NCBI RefSeq assembly: GCF_000308615.1
Contig: NZ_BAGB01000041.1
Location: 310,001 to 374,000, forward strand
Reading direction: 5' to 3'
Origin: Nocardia jiangxiensis NBRC 101359
GTDB taxonomy: Bacteria > Actinomycetota > Actinomycetes > Mycobacteriales > Mycobacteriaceae
Length of the DNA: 64,000 nt
Below, in pieces: positions 17,061-26,451 of the stretch. The translations under genes were made by a program, and so were the position numbers. Under the pieces are notes generated by a model. That model made no database searches, was not told the DNA's origin, and saw only the letters and a program-made list of their open reading frames with translations. Positions within the stretch are counted from its first letter, which is position 1; every line of letters starts with the position of its first letter.

Positions 17061-18626
17061 ATGTCCGAAACAACAACCGACGTCATCATTTCCGGCGCCG
17101 GGCCGAACGGCCTCATGCTCGCCTGCGAACTCGCCCTGGCGGGCGTCCAGCCGATCGTGCTGGACCCGCTGGAGGGGCCGAGTCCCGAGCCCAAGGCGAA
17201 CGGCCTGATCGGCCAGGTGGTCCGGATGATGGATATCCGGGGGTTGTTCTCCCCCAACGAATTCGAGATCTTCGACGCCTCCCGAGCCGAACATCCCGAA
17301 CCCATTCCGCACTACATGTTCAGTGGTCTTCCGCTGGAATTGTCTGCGCTGCAGAACAATCCGATGTACGGCTGGTCGATCCCGCAACCGCGCCTGATCG
17401 CGTTGCTGGCCGCGCGCGCCGAGGAACTCGGCGTACGGATCCGATGGGGAAACAAGCTCACCGACTTCCGGACCGACGGGGAGCAGATCGTCGCTGCGGT
17501 AGCGGGCCCTGAGGGCCCGTACCGCATCGCCGCCCGATACCTGGTCGGCGCGGACGGCGGAAAGAGCCTGGTGCGCAAGCAACTCGGGATCGCCTTCCAG
17601 GGCACCAGCTCCGACGATCGAATCACTCGATTCGCGCATGCCCACGTTCCGGAGGAGTTGCGGACCGGGGACGGCGGGATCGAGATCCCGGGGGCGGGCC
17701 GATTCAGCTTCGGCCACAACCGAGTCGAGCGCGGCATGTTCGTTTACGCCGAGATACTTCCGGGACGTCCGATGATCGGCGCGGCCGAGCACGGCTGCGA
17801 TCCCGTCCCGGACGACGAGCCGGTGACGTTCGACGAGGTGCATCAGGCGGTCGAACGGGTCCTGGGCGTTCCGGTGCCGATCACACCGCCCGAGGGTCCG
17901 GGCCCACATGCGTTGCGCCGCACGGTCGGTCAGAACACCCTGCTCGCCGAACACTATCGGCGAGACGGTGTCCTGCTGTTGGGCGATTCGGCACACGTCC
18001 ATTCGGCGATGGGCGGGCCCGGTCTGAACCTGGGTCTGCAGGATGCGATCAATCTGGGCTGGAAGCTCGCCGCCGTGGTGCGCGGTGACGCGCCGGAGGA
18101 TCTGCTGGATACCTATGAGAGCGAACGTCATCCGGTCGCCGAGCGGGTCATGATGCACAGCCTGTCGCAGACCGCCCTGATCGCACCCGGCCCCGAGGTG
18201 ACCGCACTGCGCGAACTCTTCAGCGAACTCATGCAGCTGCCCGAGGTCGCGAACCATCTCGCGAATCTGCTTGCTGGATCCGATGTTCGGTACGCGATCG
18301 GCGACGACCATCCGCTGTCCGGCCGTCTGGTGCCCGATCTCACCGTGACGACCGATGCCGGTCCGCTGCGGGTCGCCGAACTGCTGCGCACGGCGCGGCC
18401 GATTCTGCTCGACCTGTCCGGTGGTGCGGCAGCGCACGCACGCGAATGGGCCGATCGGGTCGATATCGTGACCGCCACCGCGGACGATGCGCCCGCCGCC
18501 GCGCTGTTGATCCGGCCGGACGGGTATGTCGCTTGGGCCACAGACGATTCCGATATCGACGGCCTGCACCGGGCGCTGACCCGCTGGTTCGGGCCCGCCC
18601 GCGCGCTGGCCGAGGTGACGGACTGA
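17061..18626 (+). CDS. FAD-dependent aromatic monooxygenase (hydroxylase family)
   Basis: This class A flavoprotein uses NAD(P)H and O2 to hydroxylate an aromatic or polyketide-like substrate. The 521-residue protein has the dinucleotide motif GAGPNGLMLACELA (12-25), the middle motif YLVGADGGKSLVRK (about 161-174) and the second FAD motif VLLLGDSAHVHSAMGGPGLNLGLQDA (about 305-330). A C-terminal thioredoxin-like domain from about residue 400 is typical of the polyketide/PheA-TfdB hydroxylase group. It resembles rifampicin-type monooxygenases only in general fold; the substrate cannot be told. AGGGG lies about 11 bases before the ATG. Confidence 0.88.
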   Translation: MSETTTDVIISGAGPNGLMLACELALAGVQPIVLDPLEGPSPEPKANGLIGQVVRMMDIRGLFSPNEFEIFDASRAEHPEPIPHYMFSGLPLELSALQNNPMYGWSIPQPRLIALLAARAEELGVRIRWGNKLTDFRTDGEQIVAAVAGPEGPYRIAARYLVGADGGKSLVRKQLGIAFQGTSSDDRITRFAHAHVPEELRTGDGGIEIPGAGRFSFGHNRVERGMFVYAEILPGRPMIGAAEHGCDPVPDDEPVTFDEVHQAVERVLGVPVPITPPEGPGPHALRRTVGQNTLLAEHYRRDGVLLLGDSAHVHSAMGGPGLNLGLQDAINLGWKLAAVVRGDAPEDLLDTYESERHPVAERVMMHSLSQTALIAPGPEVTALRELFSELMQLPEVANHLANLLAGSDVRYAIGDDHPLSGRLVPDLTVTTDAGPLRVAELLRTARPILLDLSGGAAAHAREWADRVDIVTATADDAPAAALLIRPDGYVAWATDDSDIDGLHRALTRWFGPARALAEVTD

Positions 18627-18631
18627 GCTAC

Positions 18632-18664
18632 CCGGGAGGTATCGTCACCGGCGATGCCTCCCGG
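18632..18664. terminator. Hairpin between convergent monooxygenase and glycosyltransferase
   Basis: Thirteen-base arms (18632-18644 and 18652-18664) with one G-U pair enclose a 7-base loop, 5 bases after the monooxygenase stop. No U-tract is present. Confidence 0.65.
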
Positions 18665-18757
18665 CACTTGGTCGCCGACGTCTGAACGTCTCTGCACCAA
18701 CCGGATTACCGGTGTGGAGCACCGGGTAGGCGCTCCAGGACCGATAATCCGATGCGT

Positions 18758-20287
18758 TCACAGATGCATCCAGCGCGGCCATACCTGTGACCACGGCTTG
18801 CGCTGACCGGTGCATCTCCAGATGGTCACGTTCTGTGTATTACCCGGGAATCCGAGCCGGGTATCGACTCTGCCGATCGGCTCGACATGCTCGAACTGAC
18901 TCTGCAATGCCGCCTCGGAGCCGCCGACCGCGAGGACCGCGGTAGCACCGTCGGGTGGTGTGGCGAAGTAGCCGAAACCACGACTCGGGCTGTAGATCGG
19001 CGGCAGGTGGGCCCGGCCGAGTTGATCCAATGCGCTTGCCTGCCAGTGGGTATCGCTGATGAGGATCGGGTGGGATCGCCCGGCCGGGGTCAGGCCGTCG
19101 TAGGCGCGGGTGACGGCGTCATCGAGTTCGGGCCAGCCGAATTGGCCGTAGACCCCGATCTGGACCGCGGCCTGGGCATCGTTGTGCGGCGGCGTGATCC
19201 GATCCGCCGACCGCCACGGCGTCGCCTCCAGAATCAGCATCGTGGCCGCAATCCCCAGCGCCACAAGGACAGTGGCCAGCGACCACCGCCACACCGAAGG
19301 AATCCGCCCGAGAACGGTCACCGCACCCACCGCACCGGCCGCGATCACCACCGCGTACATGCCAGCCGGGTAGTAGACCCGACCGCCGGTGATCATGAAC
19401 GCCAGGTACAGCAGAAGCAGCGCTACGCCGAGAAAGCGGTATGAACGGAATATGTTGCGCCGCAGCAGAACCCAGATCCCGATCAGCAGCAGCGGCGTCC
19501 CCAGGAATCCGCACAGGATCACCGACATCGGGATGAACAGCAGTCGTCCGCCCAGAATCGCCTGCTCACCGGCGATCTCACCGCCCATGGCCAATTGCGG
19601 CCAGCCGTGTCCGGACTGCCAGAGCAGTTCCGGCACAGCGGAAATCACGACGATCAGCGCACCGACCCACAGCAGCGGCCGCCGCACCACCTCGCGCGGA
19701 CCGGCGATCAGCGCACCGACAGCGACCGCGGCCCAGAAGAACGGGATCAGCCATTTCACCTGCAGATCGATCGCGGTGATCAGCGCCGCGATCAACAGCA
19801 ACGCATCGCGGCGGCTGCGCACCCAGCACACCAGCAACCAGGTGATGATCACCCACAGCGCGGTGTCCACCGTATTCGTGGTCAGCATCGCACCCTGCAG
19901 CAGCAGGAAGGGCGAACTCGCGTATCCCGCTGCGGCCAGCACCTGGGCGCTGCGCCCGCCCCCGAACATCCGCGCGAGTTCCGCGCACAGCACGGTCGCA
20001 AGCACCGTCAGCGCCACCGCGGGCAGACGTAACACCAGATAGGACCCGGGGGCGAGGGTGTCCATCGTCCGCGCGATCAGCGGAAGTACCGGCCCCTGGT
20101 CCGCATAACCCCACCCCGGCCGTCGTCCGGCGGCCAGGAAGTACAGCTCGTCCCCGAAATACCCGTACCGCGAGGCAGCGAAGAGCAGCACCGCCGCGGC
20201 CAACACCGCGATGACGGCGATCGAGCCCTTCGCCCGCGGCGGAGTCGCGACACCGTCCTCGATCACGCGCTCCACCACATCGGTCAT
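18758..20287 (-). CDS. Membrane glycosyltransferase, GT39/ArnT-like
   Basis: This 509-residue polytopic protein has about ten to twelve membrane segments. It carries the GT-C type first-loop acidic motif RYGYFGDELYFLAAGRR (about 37-53), with Asp-Glu as candidate catalytic residues, and GYADQGPVLPLIAR. Its C-terminal outer domain ends in YSPSRGFGYF and VTIWRCTGQRKPWSQVWP. Such enzymes transfer sugars from polyprenyl phosphate donors outside the membrane, for example onto arabinan, mannan or proteins. The ATG at 20287 is set by AGGAG 8 bases upstream. A close paralogue lies at 26452-27969. Confidence 0.82.
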   Translation of the reverse strand: MTDVVERVIEDGVATPPRAKGSIAVIAVLAAAVLLFAASRYGYFGDELYFLAAGRRPGWGYADQGPVLPLIARTMDTLAPGSYLVLRLPAVALTVLATVLCAELARMFGGGRSAQVLAAAGYASSPFLLLQGAMLTTNTVDTALWVIITWLLVCWVRSRRDALLLIAALITAIDLQVKWLIPFFWAAVAVGALIAGPREVVRRPLLWVGALIVVISAVPELLWQSGHGWPQLAMGGEIAGEQAILGGRLLFIPMSVILCGFLGTPLLLIGIWVLLRRNIFRSYRFLGVALLLLYLAFMITGGRVYYPAGMYAVVIAAGAVGAVTVLGRIPSVWRWSLATVLVALGIAATMLILEATPWRSADRITPPHNDAQAAVQIGVYGQFGWPELDDAVTRAYDGLTPAGRSHPILISDTHWQASALDQLGRAHLPPIYSPSRGFGYFATPPDGATAVLAVGGSEAALQSQFEHVEPIGRVDTRLGFPGNTQNVTIWRCTGQRKPWSQVWPRWMHL

Positions 20288-20331
20288 CGCGAACACTCCT
20301 GCACGAGTCCGGGCGGCCACCACGCCGTTCG

Positions 20332-20712
20332 CTACGGCGCGGGATGCGCCTCGACGTAACAGTCCGCGGACAGCGTGTGCAGCATCTGCCGCACGCCGAT
20401 CGGTGCCCAGCCGACCTCCGCGTCGTGCCGCACGACCGGATCGGTGAGCGCGATGGTGCGTCCGTCGAGCTCGAGTTCGAATTCACCGGCGGCGAGAATG
20501 TTCTTGAGCCAGTCGACATCCCGGCCGTAGCTCAGGGCGATGCGATATCCGCCGTCACGGCTGAACACCGTCACCGGCGTGTGATATTCGCGGCCCGATT
20601 TGCGACCCCGATGCACGAGCACCCCGAGTCCGGGCATCCGCCCGGCAACCAGGCCCGCGACCGGATTGGTAACCCGCCGGTTGAACCTGGCCAAAGCCCG
20701 CGGCAACGGCAT
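20332..20712 (-). CDS. Deazaflavin-dependent nitroreductase-family protein (Ddn-like)
   Basis: This is a 126-residue split-barrel protein. Members bind F420 or related flavins and reduce quinones or nitro compounds; actinobacteria encode many copies. It begins MPLPRALARFNRRVTNPV and continues through VLVHRGRKSGREYHTPVTVF, where the Arg-Lys-Ser-Gly motif contacts the cofactor phosphate, then GRDVDWLKNILAAGEFELEL. AAGGGG lies before the ATG at 20712, which is preferred to an upstream codon. It is 44 bases upstream of the glycosyltransferase on the same strand and may be cotranscribed with it. Confidence 0.85.
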   Translation of the reverse strand: MPLPRALARFNRRVTNPVAGLVAGRMPGLGVLVHRGRKSGREYHTPVTVFSRDGGYRIALSYGRDVDWLKNILAAGEFELELDGRTIALTDPVVRHDAEVGWAPIGVRQMLHTLSADCYVEAHPAP

Positions 20713-20858
20713 TGTTCGTCCCCTTCCCGAAATTCCTGCGCCCACAGGCTACGCGCGAACCCGCACAACCGCGCGCCATGATCGAAAACGCCCCCTGACA
20801 CCGATCGCCGCACGCACGATCGTCGGCGGTCGCGGCGAATTGCGCTCTGCGCCTGGGA

Positions 20859-21773
20859 TCATCCGCGCACGAATCTGATCGTGCGGCCGGGGCGAGCCTG
20901 AGCCAGGGCGTCGACATCGGCGTCCAGGACCGTGGCGATCACCGGGTAGCCACCGGTAATCGGATGGTCGGCGAGGAATACCACCGGCTGGCCGGAGGGC
21001 GGCACCTGGATCGCGCCCAGGGGCATGCCCTCGGTGGGGAGTTCGGCGTCGTCGATTCGGGTCAGCGGCGGGCGGTCCGGATCGCCCTCGAGCCGGATGC
21101 CCACTCGATCGGTGTCGGCACTCACCCGCCAGGATCCGGCGAAGAGATTCTCGGGACGGTCGTACCAGTCCTCGCGCGGGCCCAGTATCGCCCGCACGGT
21201 GAGCGTATCGGCGGTCAGGGGCGCGACCGGGGCGAGGTCGACCTCCGGCCAACGCCGCGGCGGCGGGCCCACCGGCAGCACGTCCGTTGCCCGCAGCGGT
21301 TCGGGTCCGATGCCCGCGAGAGTGTCACGGCAGCGGGAGCCCAGTACCGACGGCACCGCGATACCACCGCGCACGGCGACGTAACTGCGCAATCCGGTCG
21401 AGGATATGCCCAGCGCCAGACGCTGACCGACCCCCGGACGCAGCACAGAGGAATGCGCGGCCGGACGACCGTCCAGCGTGATCGGTGCGGGTGCGCCGGT
21501 GACCGCGACGACGGCGGGCGCACCGAACTCCACGATCAGCCCGCCCAGCAGACATTCGATCGCCGCGGCGGATTCGTCATTGCCAACCAACCGGTTGGCC
21601 AGGGTGAACGAGCGCCGATCGGCCGCTCCGGAAACACCGACACCGGCATGGAACCATCCCGGACGACCCGAATCCTGAATGGTGCTGAGCATTCCGGGCG
21701 CGACCACTTGCAGTACGGCCGTCGCCGAACCGTCCGGATCGGTGGGATACAGCAGTGAGCTCCGCCGGGTCAT
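20859..21773 (-). CDS. pxpC: 5-oxoprolinase subunit C
   Basis: PxpC works with PxpA and PxpB to hydrolyse 5-oxoproline (pyroglutamate) to glutamate with ATP. The 304-residue protein is a biotin-dependent carboxyltransferase/allophanate-hydrolase subunit 2 homologue, with the motifs GMLSTIQDSGRPGWFHAGVG (27-46), MGAADRRS-like SGAADRRSFTLANRLVGN and PPSGQPVVFLADHPITGGYP near the end. The ATG overlaps the pxpB stop by 4 bases. It is the last gene of the pxpABC operon. Confidence 0.93.
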   Translation of the reverse strand: MTRRSSLLYPTDPDGSATAVLQVVAPGMLSTIQDSGRPGWFHAGVGVSGAADRRSFTLANRLVGNDESAAAIECLLGGLIVEFGAPAVVAVTGAPAPITLDGRPAAHSSVLRPGVGQRLALGISSTGLRSYVAVRGGIAVPSVLGSRCRDTLAGIGPEPLRATDVLPVGPPPRRWPEVDLAPVAPLTADTLTVRAILGPREDWYDRPENLFAGSWRVSADTDRVGIRLEGDPDRPPLTRIDDAELPTEGMPLGAIQVPPSGQPVVFLADHPITGGYPVIATVLDADVDALAQARPGRTIRFVRG

Positions 21774-22432
21774 GCGGCGATCTCCACCGCGGTGAAGCGC
21801 ACCCGAGTCCCGGGACGCAACAGCGCGGGCTCGGGCCGGTCGAGATCCCACAACGCCGTGGTCGTCCGGCCGATGATCCGCCAGCCGCCGGGTGAGCTGC
21901 GCGGATAGACGGCGCTGTACCCGGCCGCCAAGGCGACGGAACCGGCCGGCACCGCCGTTCGCGGCTGCTCGTGGCGCGGCACCGACAGCTGTGCGCCGGG
22001 CGCTTCGAGATATCCGAATCCGGGCGCGAAGCCGATGAATGCGCACCGCCACCGCGCGCCGGTGTGCCTGGCGATCAGCTCGGCCTCGGAGATACCGAGC
22101 AGGGCCGCGGTCTCCGTCAGGTCGACACCGTCGTAGCGCACCGGAATCTCCACGCCCGCACTATCTTTCACATCGTGAGCAGCGCGTTCCGATACCGTGT
22201 CGAATGCCGCGCGCAGCCGCCGGATCATCACCGCCACATCGACACCGGGCTGAAGCGTGATCAGTACCGTGCGCGCCGCCGGTAGGACGTCGCACACGCC
22301 CCCGACGGGATCGTCCCGCAGACGATCGATGAAGCCCATCAACTCGGCCCGATCCGACGGTTCGACCAGCAACGCTCGATCCCCGGCCTGCCGGATCATC
22401 AGCCCGGCCTCGCTCATCACACCGCTGCTCAT
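21770..22432 (-). CDS. pxpB: 5-oxoprolinase subunit B
   Basis: This 220-residue homologue of allophanate-hydrolase subunit 1 (KipI) is the partner of PxpC. Visible motifs are the N-terminal AGDRALLVEPSD, IPVRYDGVDLTETA and the signature CAFIGFAPGFGYLE (about residues 128-141). PRTAVPAGSVALAAGYSAVYP and SPGGWRIIGRT follow. It overlaps both pxpA and pxpC by 4 bases, so all three subunits are translationally coupled. In Bacillus, homologues were first described as kinase inhibitors, but the three-gene context here supports oxoprolinase. Confidence 0.93.
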   Translation of the reverse strand: MSSGVMSEAGLMIRQAGDRALLVEPSDRAELMGFIDRLRDDPVGGVCDVLPAARTVLITLQPGVDVAVMIRRLRAAFDTVSERAAHDVKDSAGVEIPVRYDGVDLTETAALLGISEAELIARHTGARWRCAFIGFAPGFGYLEAPGAQLSVPRHEQPRTAVPAGSVALAAGYSAVYPRSSPGGWRIIGRTTTALWDLDRPEPALLRPGTRVRFTAVEIAA

Positions 22433-23178
22433 GCGAATGCCCGTAACTCGACGCCCCGCTCGGTCAGCGCGCTGCGGATCGCCCGCGCCATCGCGACCGC
22501 GCCCGGTGAATCACCGTGCACGCACAGACTCCGCGCCGGTACCGCGACGGCGGCGCCGTCCACATCCCGGGCCTTGCCGTCTGATGCGATTGAAACAGCC
22601 TGTGCCACAGCAGATTCCGAATCCAGGACGCTACCGGGCCGACTTCGCGACACCAGGGTGCCCGCCGGCGTGTAGGCCCGATCGGCGAATCCCTCGGCGT
22701 GGAAGTCGATTCCGGCCGCGACGGCCGCGGCCTCGTGCTGAGATCCGGGCAGCCCCAGCAGGCTCAGCCCGCCGTACGTGGCCACTGCCGCCGCGATCGC
22801 CTGCGCGATGTCGGCATCCTCCGCCGCCGAGTTGTACAGCGCACCATGTGGTTTCACATATCGAACGCGATCACCGGCGGCGCGCGCGATGCCGTCCAGC
22901 GCGCCGATCTGATACAGGCATTCATCGGTCAACTGCCCGGCCGGCATCGATATCGCCCGCCGCCCGAATCCGGCCAGATCGCGGTAGGAGATGTGCGCAC
23001 CGATCCGCACGCCGCGTTCGACGGCCATCGCGCAGGTGCGACGCATGATCGACGGATCCCCGGCATGGAATCCGCAGGCGATGTTGGCACTGGTCACGAT
23101 GTCCAGCAGAGCGTCGTCGTCCCCCATCGCCCAGGCGCCGAACCCCTCCCCCAGATCACTGTTCAGATCGATCGTCAT
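22429..23178 (-). CDS. pxpA: 5-oxoprolinase subunit A (LamB/YcsF family)
   Basis: This is the first gene of pxpABC. The 249-residue protein begins with the family signature MTIDLNSDLGEGFGAWAMGDD and carries TSANIACGFHAGDP, GVRIGAHISYRDLAGFGRR, VKPHGALYN and LCVHGDSPGAV. Its conserved His and Asp residues form the presumed catalytic and metal site. GGAGG sits 7 bases before the ATG at 23178, fixing the start. 5-Oxoproline arises spontaneously from glutamine and from damaged peptides, so the operon is a housekeeping or salvage function. Confidence 0.94.
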   Translation of the reverse strand: MTIDLNSDLGEGFGAWAMGDDDALLDIVTSANIACGFHAGDPSIMRRTCAMAVERGVRIGAHISYRDLAGFGRRAISMPAGQLTDECLYQIGALDGIARAAGDRVRYVKPHGALYNSAAEDADIAQAIAAAVATYGGLSLLGLPGSQHEAAAVAAGIDFHAEGFADRAYTPAGTLVSRSRPGSVLDSESAVAQAVSIASDGKARDVDGAAVAVPARSLCVHGDSPGAVAMARAIRSALTERGVELRAFA

Positions 23179-23567
23179 CGTCGCCTCCTTCGTCGAATAC
23201 CACTGCCGCCCAACAGCTCCCGGCAATGGATCTCGGTCGGACCGAACAACGCCGACACCGCGGACCGAGCGCACCGCACCCGGCGGCTCCACCATCGCGA
23301 CGACCCGGCATCCACAGCAGCGGAACACCCCGCCGACACCTGACCGGCCCCGTCGGTGACCACCCTGTCCTGCGCCGGGAACTGCACTCGCGAACAGCTC
23401 TGCCCAGTATGCCCCTTTCTGCGGGGCGATCATGACGGTATGACGTACTCACGGACGGCGAGCCCGCAGTGGCCGCCGATATGCTGGTCGGGCACCTGAA
23501 CGAGACGCAGGCGCGGATCTCGGCGGATCGGCCGGGATCGATACGACTTTCCGACGAGGACGAACCG
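23179..23567. other. Divergent intergenic region, pxpA / Nudix gene
   Basis: This 389-base gap carries the pxpABC promoter region on the minus strand and the upstream region of the Nudix gene. If translation of the Nudix protein began at the GTG at 23469 the gap would shrink to 290 bases. I see no RNA gene, repeat or convincing small gene in it. Confidence 0.45.
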
Positions 23568-24098
23568 ATGGGTGAGGTGATCGCGGTCTACGACCGCGAC
23601 GGACGGCAGATCGGCAGCGCCGACCGTTCCACGGTCTACGCGCGCGGGCTGTGGCATGCCAGCGCGGGCGTTCTGGTCCGGTCCGGCGATGGCGAACGCA
23701 TCTATGTGCACCGCCGCACCGAGACCAAGGCCGTCTTCGCCGGGATGCACGACTGCCTGGCCGGGGGCGTCCTGGGCCCGAACGAGGATCCGGCCGACGC
23801 GGCGGTTCGCGAGCTCGGCGAGGAACTCGGAATCATCCTGGGTGACAACGATTCTCGTCCGGTCTCCCGGGCCCGCGTCAGCTGGGACGGCGAATGGCTC
23901 GGCACGCCGATGCGCTGCCACCTGTTCGCCTACGAGATCCGGTACGACGGCACGATCCGGCATCAGCCCGAGGAGATCGCCGACGGCTGGTGGTGGACCG
24001 ACGCACAGCTGCGCGCCCACCTGGACGATCCGGCCTGGCCGTTCGTCCCCGACACTCGGCTGCTGGTCGAGGACCTGCTGCGCCCGGCAGCGCGGTAG
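23568..24098 (+). CDS. Nudix hydrolase
   Basis: This 176-residue pyrophosphohydrolase has a complete Nudix box, GGVLGPNEDPADAAVRELGEELG, cut here to its key residues: GG at the start, Glu seven after, then REL-x-EELG, which bind the metals. The flanking text ARGLWHASAGVLVRSG and the closing WWWTDAQLRAHL resemble the isopentenyl-diphosphate isomerase/YfcD-like group acting on small diphosphates. GAGGA 8 bases upstream favours the ATG at 23568; a GTG at 23469 would add 33 residues. It converges on the aminotransferase with one base between stops. Confidence 0.87.
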   Translation: MGEVIAVYDRDGRQIGSADRSTVYARGLWHASAGVLVRSGDGERIYVHRRTETKAVFAGMHDCLAGGVLGPNEDPADAAVRELGEELGIILGDNDSRPVSRARVSWDGEWLGTPMRCHLFAYEIRYDGTIRHQPEEIADGWWWTDAQLRAHLDDPAWPFVPDTRLLVEDLLRPAAR

Positions 24099-24099
24099 A

Positions 24100-25404
24100 T
24101 CACCCGACGTACGAGTCGGCCACCGCCAGAACCTCGTCGAGAATCTCCATCCCCGTACGCAATTCGTCGACCGAGGTGGTCAGTGGCGGCGCGATCTGCA
24201 GCCGATTCGCGGCGACGAAGGGCCACAACCCGCGCTCCTTGGCCGCGGCGGTGACCCGATTCATCGGTTCCTGCGCAGCACCACTCGCGGCGAAGGACAC
24301 CAGCGGCTCCCGAGTCCCCGGATCCCGCACCAGCTCGAGGGCCCAGAAGAATCCCATGCCACGCGCCTCACCCACCGATGGGTGCCGAGAAGCCAGCTCG
24401 TGCAACCCCTTTCCGAGCACATCCGACCCGGCCGACCGAACGTGGTCCAGAATGCCCTCCCGTTCGAAGACCTCGATGGAGGCCACCCCGGCCGCGCACG
24501 CCAGCGGATGCCCCGCATAGGTGAGCCCGCCGGGATAGACGGCGTCGTCGTACCGTGCGGCGATCGACTCGGCGATCAGGACCCCGCCGAGCGGCACATA
24601 ACCGGAGTTCACCCCCTTGGCGAAGGTGATCAGATCCGGCGCGACGTCGAATGCCTGCACCGCGAACCACTCACCCACGCGACCGAAACCGGCCATCACC
24701 TCATCGGCGATGTACACGATCCCGAACTCGTCACACAGTTCGCGCACACCGGCCAGATATCCCGGCGGCGGCACCAGCACGCCGTTCGTACCGACCACCG
24801 ACTCCAGGATCAGTCCCGCAATATGTTGCGGCCCTTCGAGTTCGATCACCTGACGCAGATGTCGCAGCGCCGCGGCGGACTCCTGCTCCGGGGTCGAGGT
24901 CTGCCAGGCCGAGCGGTACGGGTACGGACCGAAGAACCGGACCACGTCCACATTGGTCGGCTCGGCGCCCCAGCGGCGCGGCTCACCGGTCAGGCCGATC
25001 GCCACGCCCGTACCGCCGTGATAGGAGCGGTAGGCCGAGAGCATCTTCGTGCGCCCGGTGTAGCTGCGAGCCAACCGCACCGCATGTTCGACCGCCTCGG
25101 CGCCGCCGGTGGTGAACAGCACCCGGTTCAGCTGCCCCGGCGCGCGTTCGACGATCAATCGGGCCAGTTCGCTGCGCACCTCGTTACCGACAGTCGGCGA
25201 GATGGTCGTCAACTTCTGCGCCTGCGCCACGATCGCAGCCACCACATCCGGATGCTGATGGCCGATGTTGACGTTCACCAACTGAGAGGAGAAGTCCAGA
25301 TAGCGTCTGCCGTCGGCATCCCAGAACCAGGACCCCGAAGCGCCCGTGATCGGAACGGGATTCACTTTCGCCTGCGCACTCCACGGATAGAAGACGTGAT
25401 CCAC
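24100..25404 (-). CDS. Class III PLP-dependent aminotransferase
   Basis: This 434-residue fold type I enzyme transfers an omega- or alpha-amino group to a keto acid. It resembles the taurine/beta-alanine/4-aminobutyrate group, with an N-terminus HVFYPWSAQAKVNPVPI. Motifs are the phosphate-binding TTGGAEAVEHAVRLAR, IADEVMAGFGRVGEWF with the pyridine-binding Asp (234), and ITFAKGVNSGYVPLGGV with the Schiff-base Lys (263). The GTG at 25404 is fixed by GGGAGG exactly 6 bases before it; the in-frame TTG two codons earlier would abut that site. Its amino donor is unknown, and no dedicated pathway genes flank it. Confidence 0.88.
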   Translation of the reverse strand: MDHVFYPWSAQAKVNPVPITGASGSWFWDADGRRYLDFSSQLVNVNIGHQHPDVVAAIVAQAQKLTTISPTVGNEVRSELARLIVERAPGQLNRVLFTTGGAEAVEHAVRLARSYTGRTKMLSAYRSYHGGTGVAIGLTGEPRRWGAEPTNVDVVRFFGPYPYRSAWQTSTPEQESAAALRHLRQVIELEGPQHIAGLILESVVGTNGVLVPPPGYLAGVRELCDEFGIVYIADEVMAGFGRVGEWFAVQAFDVAPDLITFAKGVNSGYVPLGGVLIAESIAARYDDAVYPGGLTYAGHPLACAAGVASIEVFEREGILDHVRSAGSDVLGKGLHELASRHPSVGEARGMGFFWALELVRDPGTREPLVSFAASGAAQEPMNRVTAAAKERGLWPFVAANRLQIAPPLTTSVDELRTGMEILDEVLAVADSYVG

Positions 25405-25674
25405 CGGCAACCTCCCTCACTCGGGCCACCGCGCGAGCCGCGTCCACCGCACGCACGGCACACTCCTGTTCGCGATCAAACCAGATCATCGGGCGCCCCG
25501 TCCCGGGTTCGTCGCGATCACCCGTAATCCGGTCGTTTTCGGTTTGATCACCGGGACAACGGGTACCAGCTAGCGCAACGGACGGTCTGTCGACTCACAC
25601 GGACATTCGTCGGCCGCCGTGGCAAGATGCGCGGCAACCTGCCGCATCCGATGTTACGAAGGAGTCACCCCCCG

Positions 25675-26400
25675 GTGAACAGCGTTCCACAGCACCAGCA
25701 GCTCGACGACGATCGGCCGTCGCGCCGAATTCACCTACGGCGCACCATGATACGGCGGATCGGCCTCGTCGCCGCGGGTCTGTCGCTGGCGCTGTTCGGC
25801 ACCGGTCAGGCGCTCGCTGCGCCCACGCCCGTGCACACCGGAGCGCCCGGGTGCATGAACGCGGGACCGGCCAAACCCAACGGCAAGCAGTGGCCCGCCG
25901 CACCGGGCATGACGATCAACCAGAAGGCGTCGTACACCGCGAGCCTGGAAACCAACTGCGGCACCATCACCGCCAAGCTCGACGCCGCCAAGGCTCCCCG
26001 GACGGTCAACTCCTTCGTCTTCCTGGCCGGACAGCAGTTCTTCGACCACACCCGCTGCCACCGCCTGACCACCGAGGGCATCTTCGTGCTCCAGTGCGGC
26101 GATCCGACCGGCACCGGGCGCGGCGGCCCCGGCTACAAGTTCCCCGATGAGAATCTCGCCGGCGCGACCTACCCCGCGGGCACCCTCGCGATGGCCAACG
26201 CCGGGCCGAACACCAACGGCAGCCAGTTCTTCCTGGTCTACAAGAACTCCCAGCTCCCGCCCAATTACACCCCGTTCGGCCACATCACCGGCGGTACGGA
26301 TGTCCTGCAGAACATCGCGTCGGGCGGGACCAAGGACGGGTCCGGCGACGGCGCGCCTGCCACCGATATCATCCTGCAGTCCGTCACCACGCACTCCTGA
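25675..26400 (+). CDS. Secreted or membrane-anchored cyclophilin (peptidyl-prolyl isomerase)
   Basis: It catalyses cis-trans isomerisation of prolyl bonds, here outside the cytoplasmic membrane. The 241-residue product has an Arg-rich cytoplasmic N-terminus, a hydrophobic segment (IGLVAAGLSLALFGTG, about 28-43) ending ALAAPTP that may be cleaved, then the cyclophilin domain from about residue 80. That domain has FDHTRCHRLTTEGIFVLQCGDP (catalytic His/Arg region) and TLAMANAGPNTNGSQFFLVY. AAGGAG lies 10 bases before the GTG at 25675, so I keep it; an ATG at 25747 would start directly at the signal peptide but lacks a ribosome site. Confidence 0.86.
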   Translation: MNSVPQHQQLDDDRPSRRIHLRRTMIRRIGLVAAGLSLALFGTGQALAAPTPVHTGAPGCMNAGPAKPNGKQWPAAPGMTINQKASYTASLETNCGTITAKLDAAKAPRTVNSFVFLAGQQFFDHTRCHRLTTEGIFVLQCGDPTGTGRGGPGYKFPDENLAGATYPAGTLAMANAGPNTNGSQFFLVYKNSQLPPNYTPFGHITGGTDVLQNIASGGTKDGSGDGAPATDIILQSVTTHS

Positions 26401-26406
26401 TCCGGC

Positions 26407-26441
26407 TGCTGCCGGACCCGGCGTGATCGGGTCCGGCAGCA
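26407..26441. terminator. Bidirectional hairpin, cyclophilin / glycosyltransferase
   Basis: Perfect 14-base arms (26407-26420 and 26428-26441) around a 7-base loop lie between two convergent stop codons at 26400 and 26452. It is a strong bidirectional terminator candidate without a U-tract. Confidence 0.75.
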
Positions 26442-26451
26442 CCTTCGTACT

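Noticed and set aside
17061..18626. Naming the monooxygenase rox (rifampicin monooxygenase)
   Set aside because: The overall fold fits but the N-terminal and middle sequences differ from the Rox proteins I remember; substrate left open.
25405..25410. TTG start two codons upstream for the aminotransferase
   Set aside because: It would abut the GGGAGG ribosome site with no spacing; the GTG at 25404 is ideally placed.
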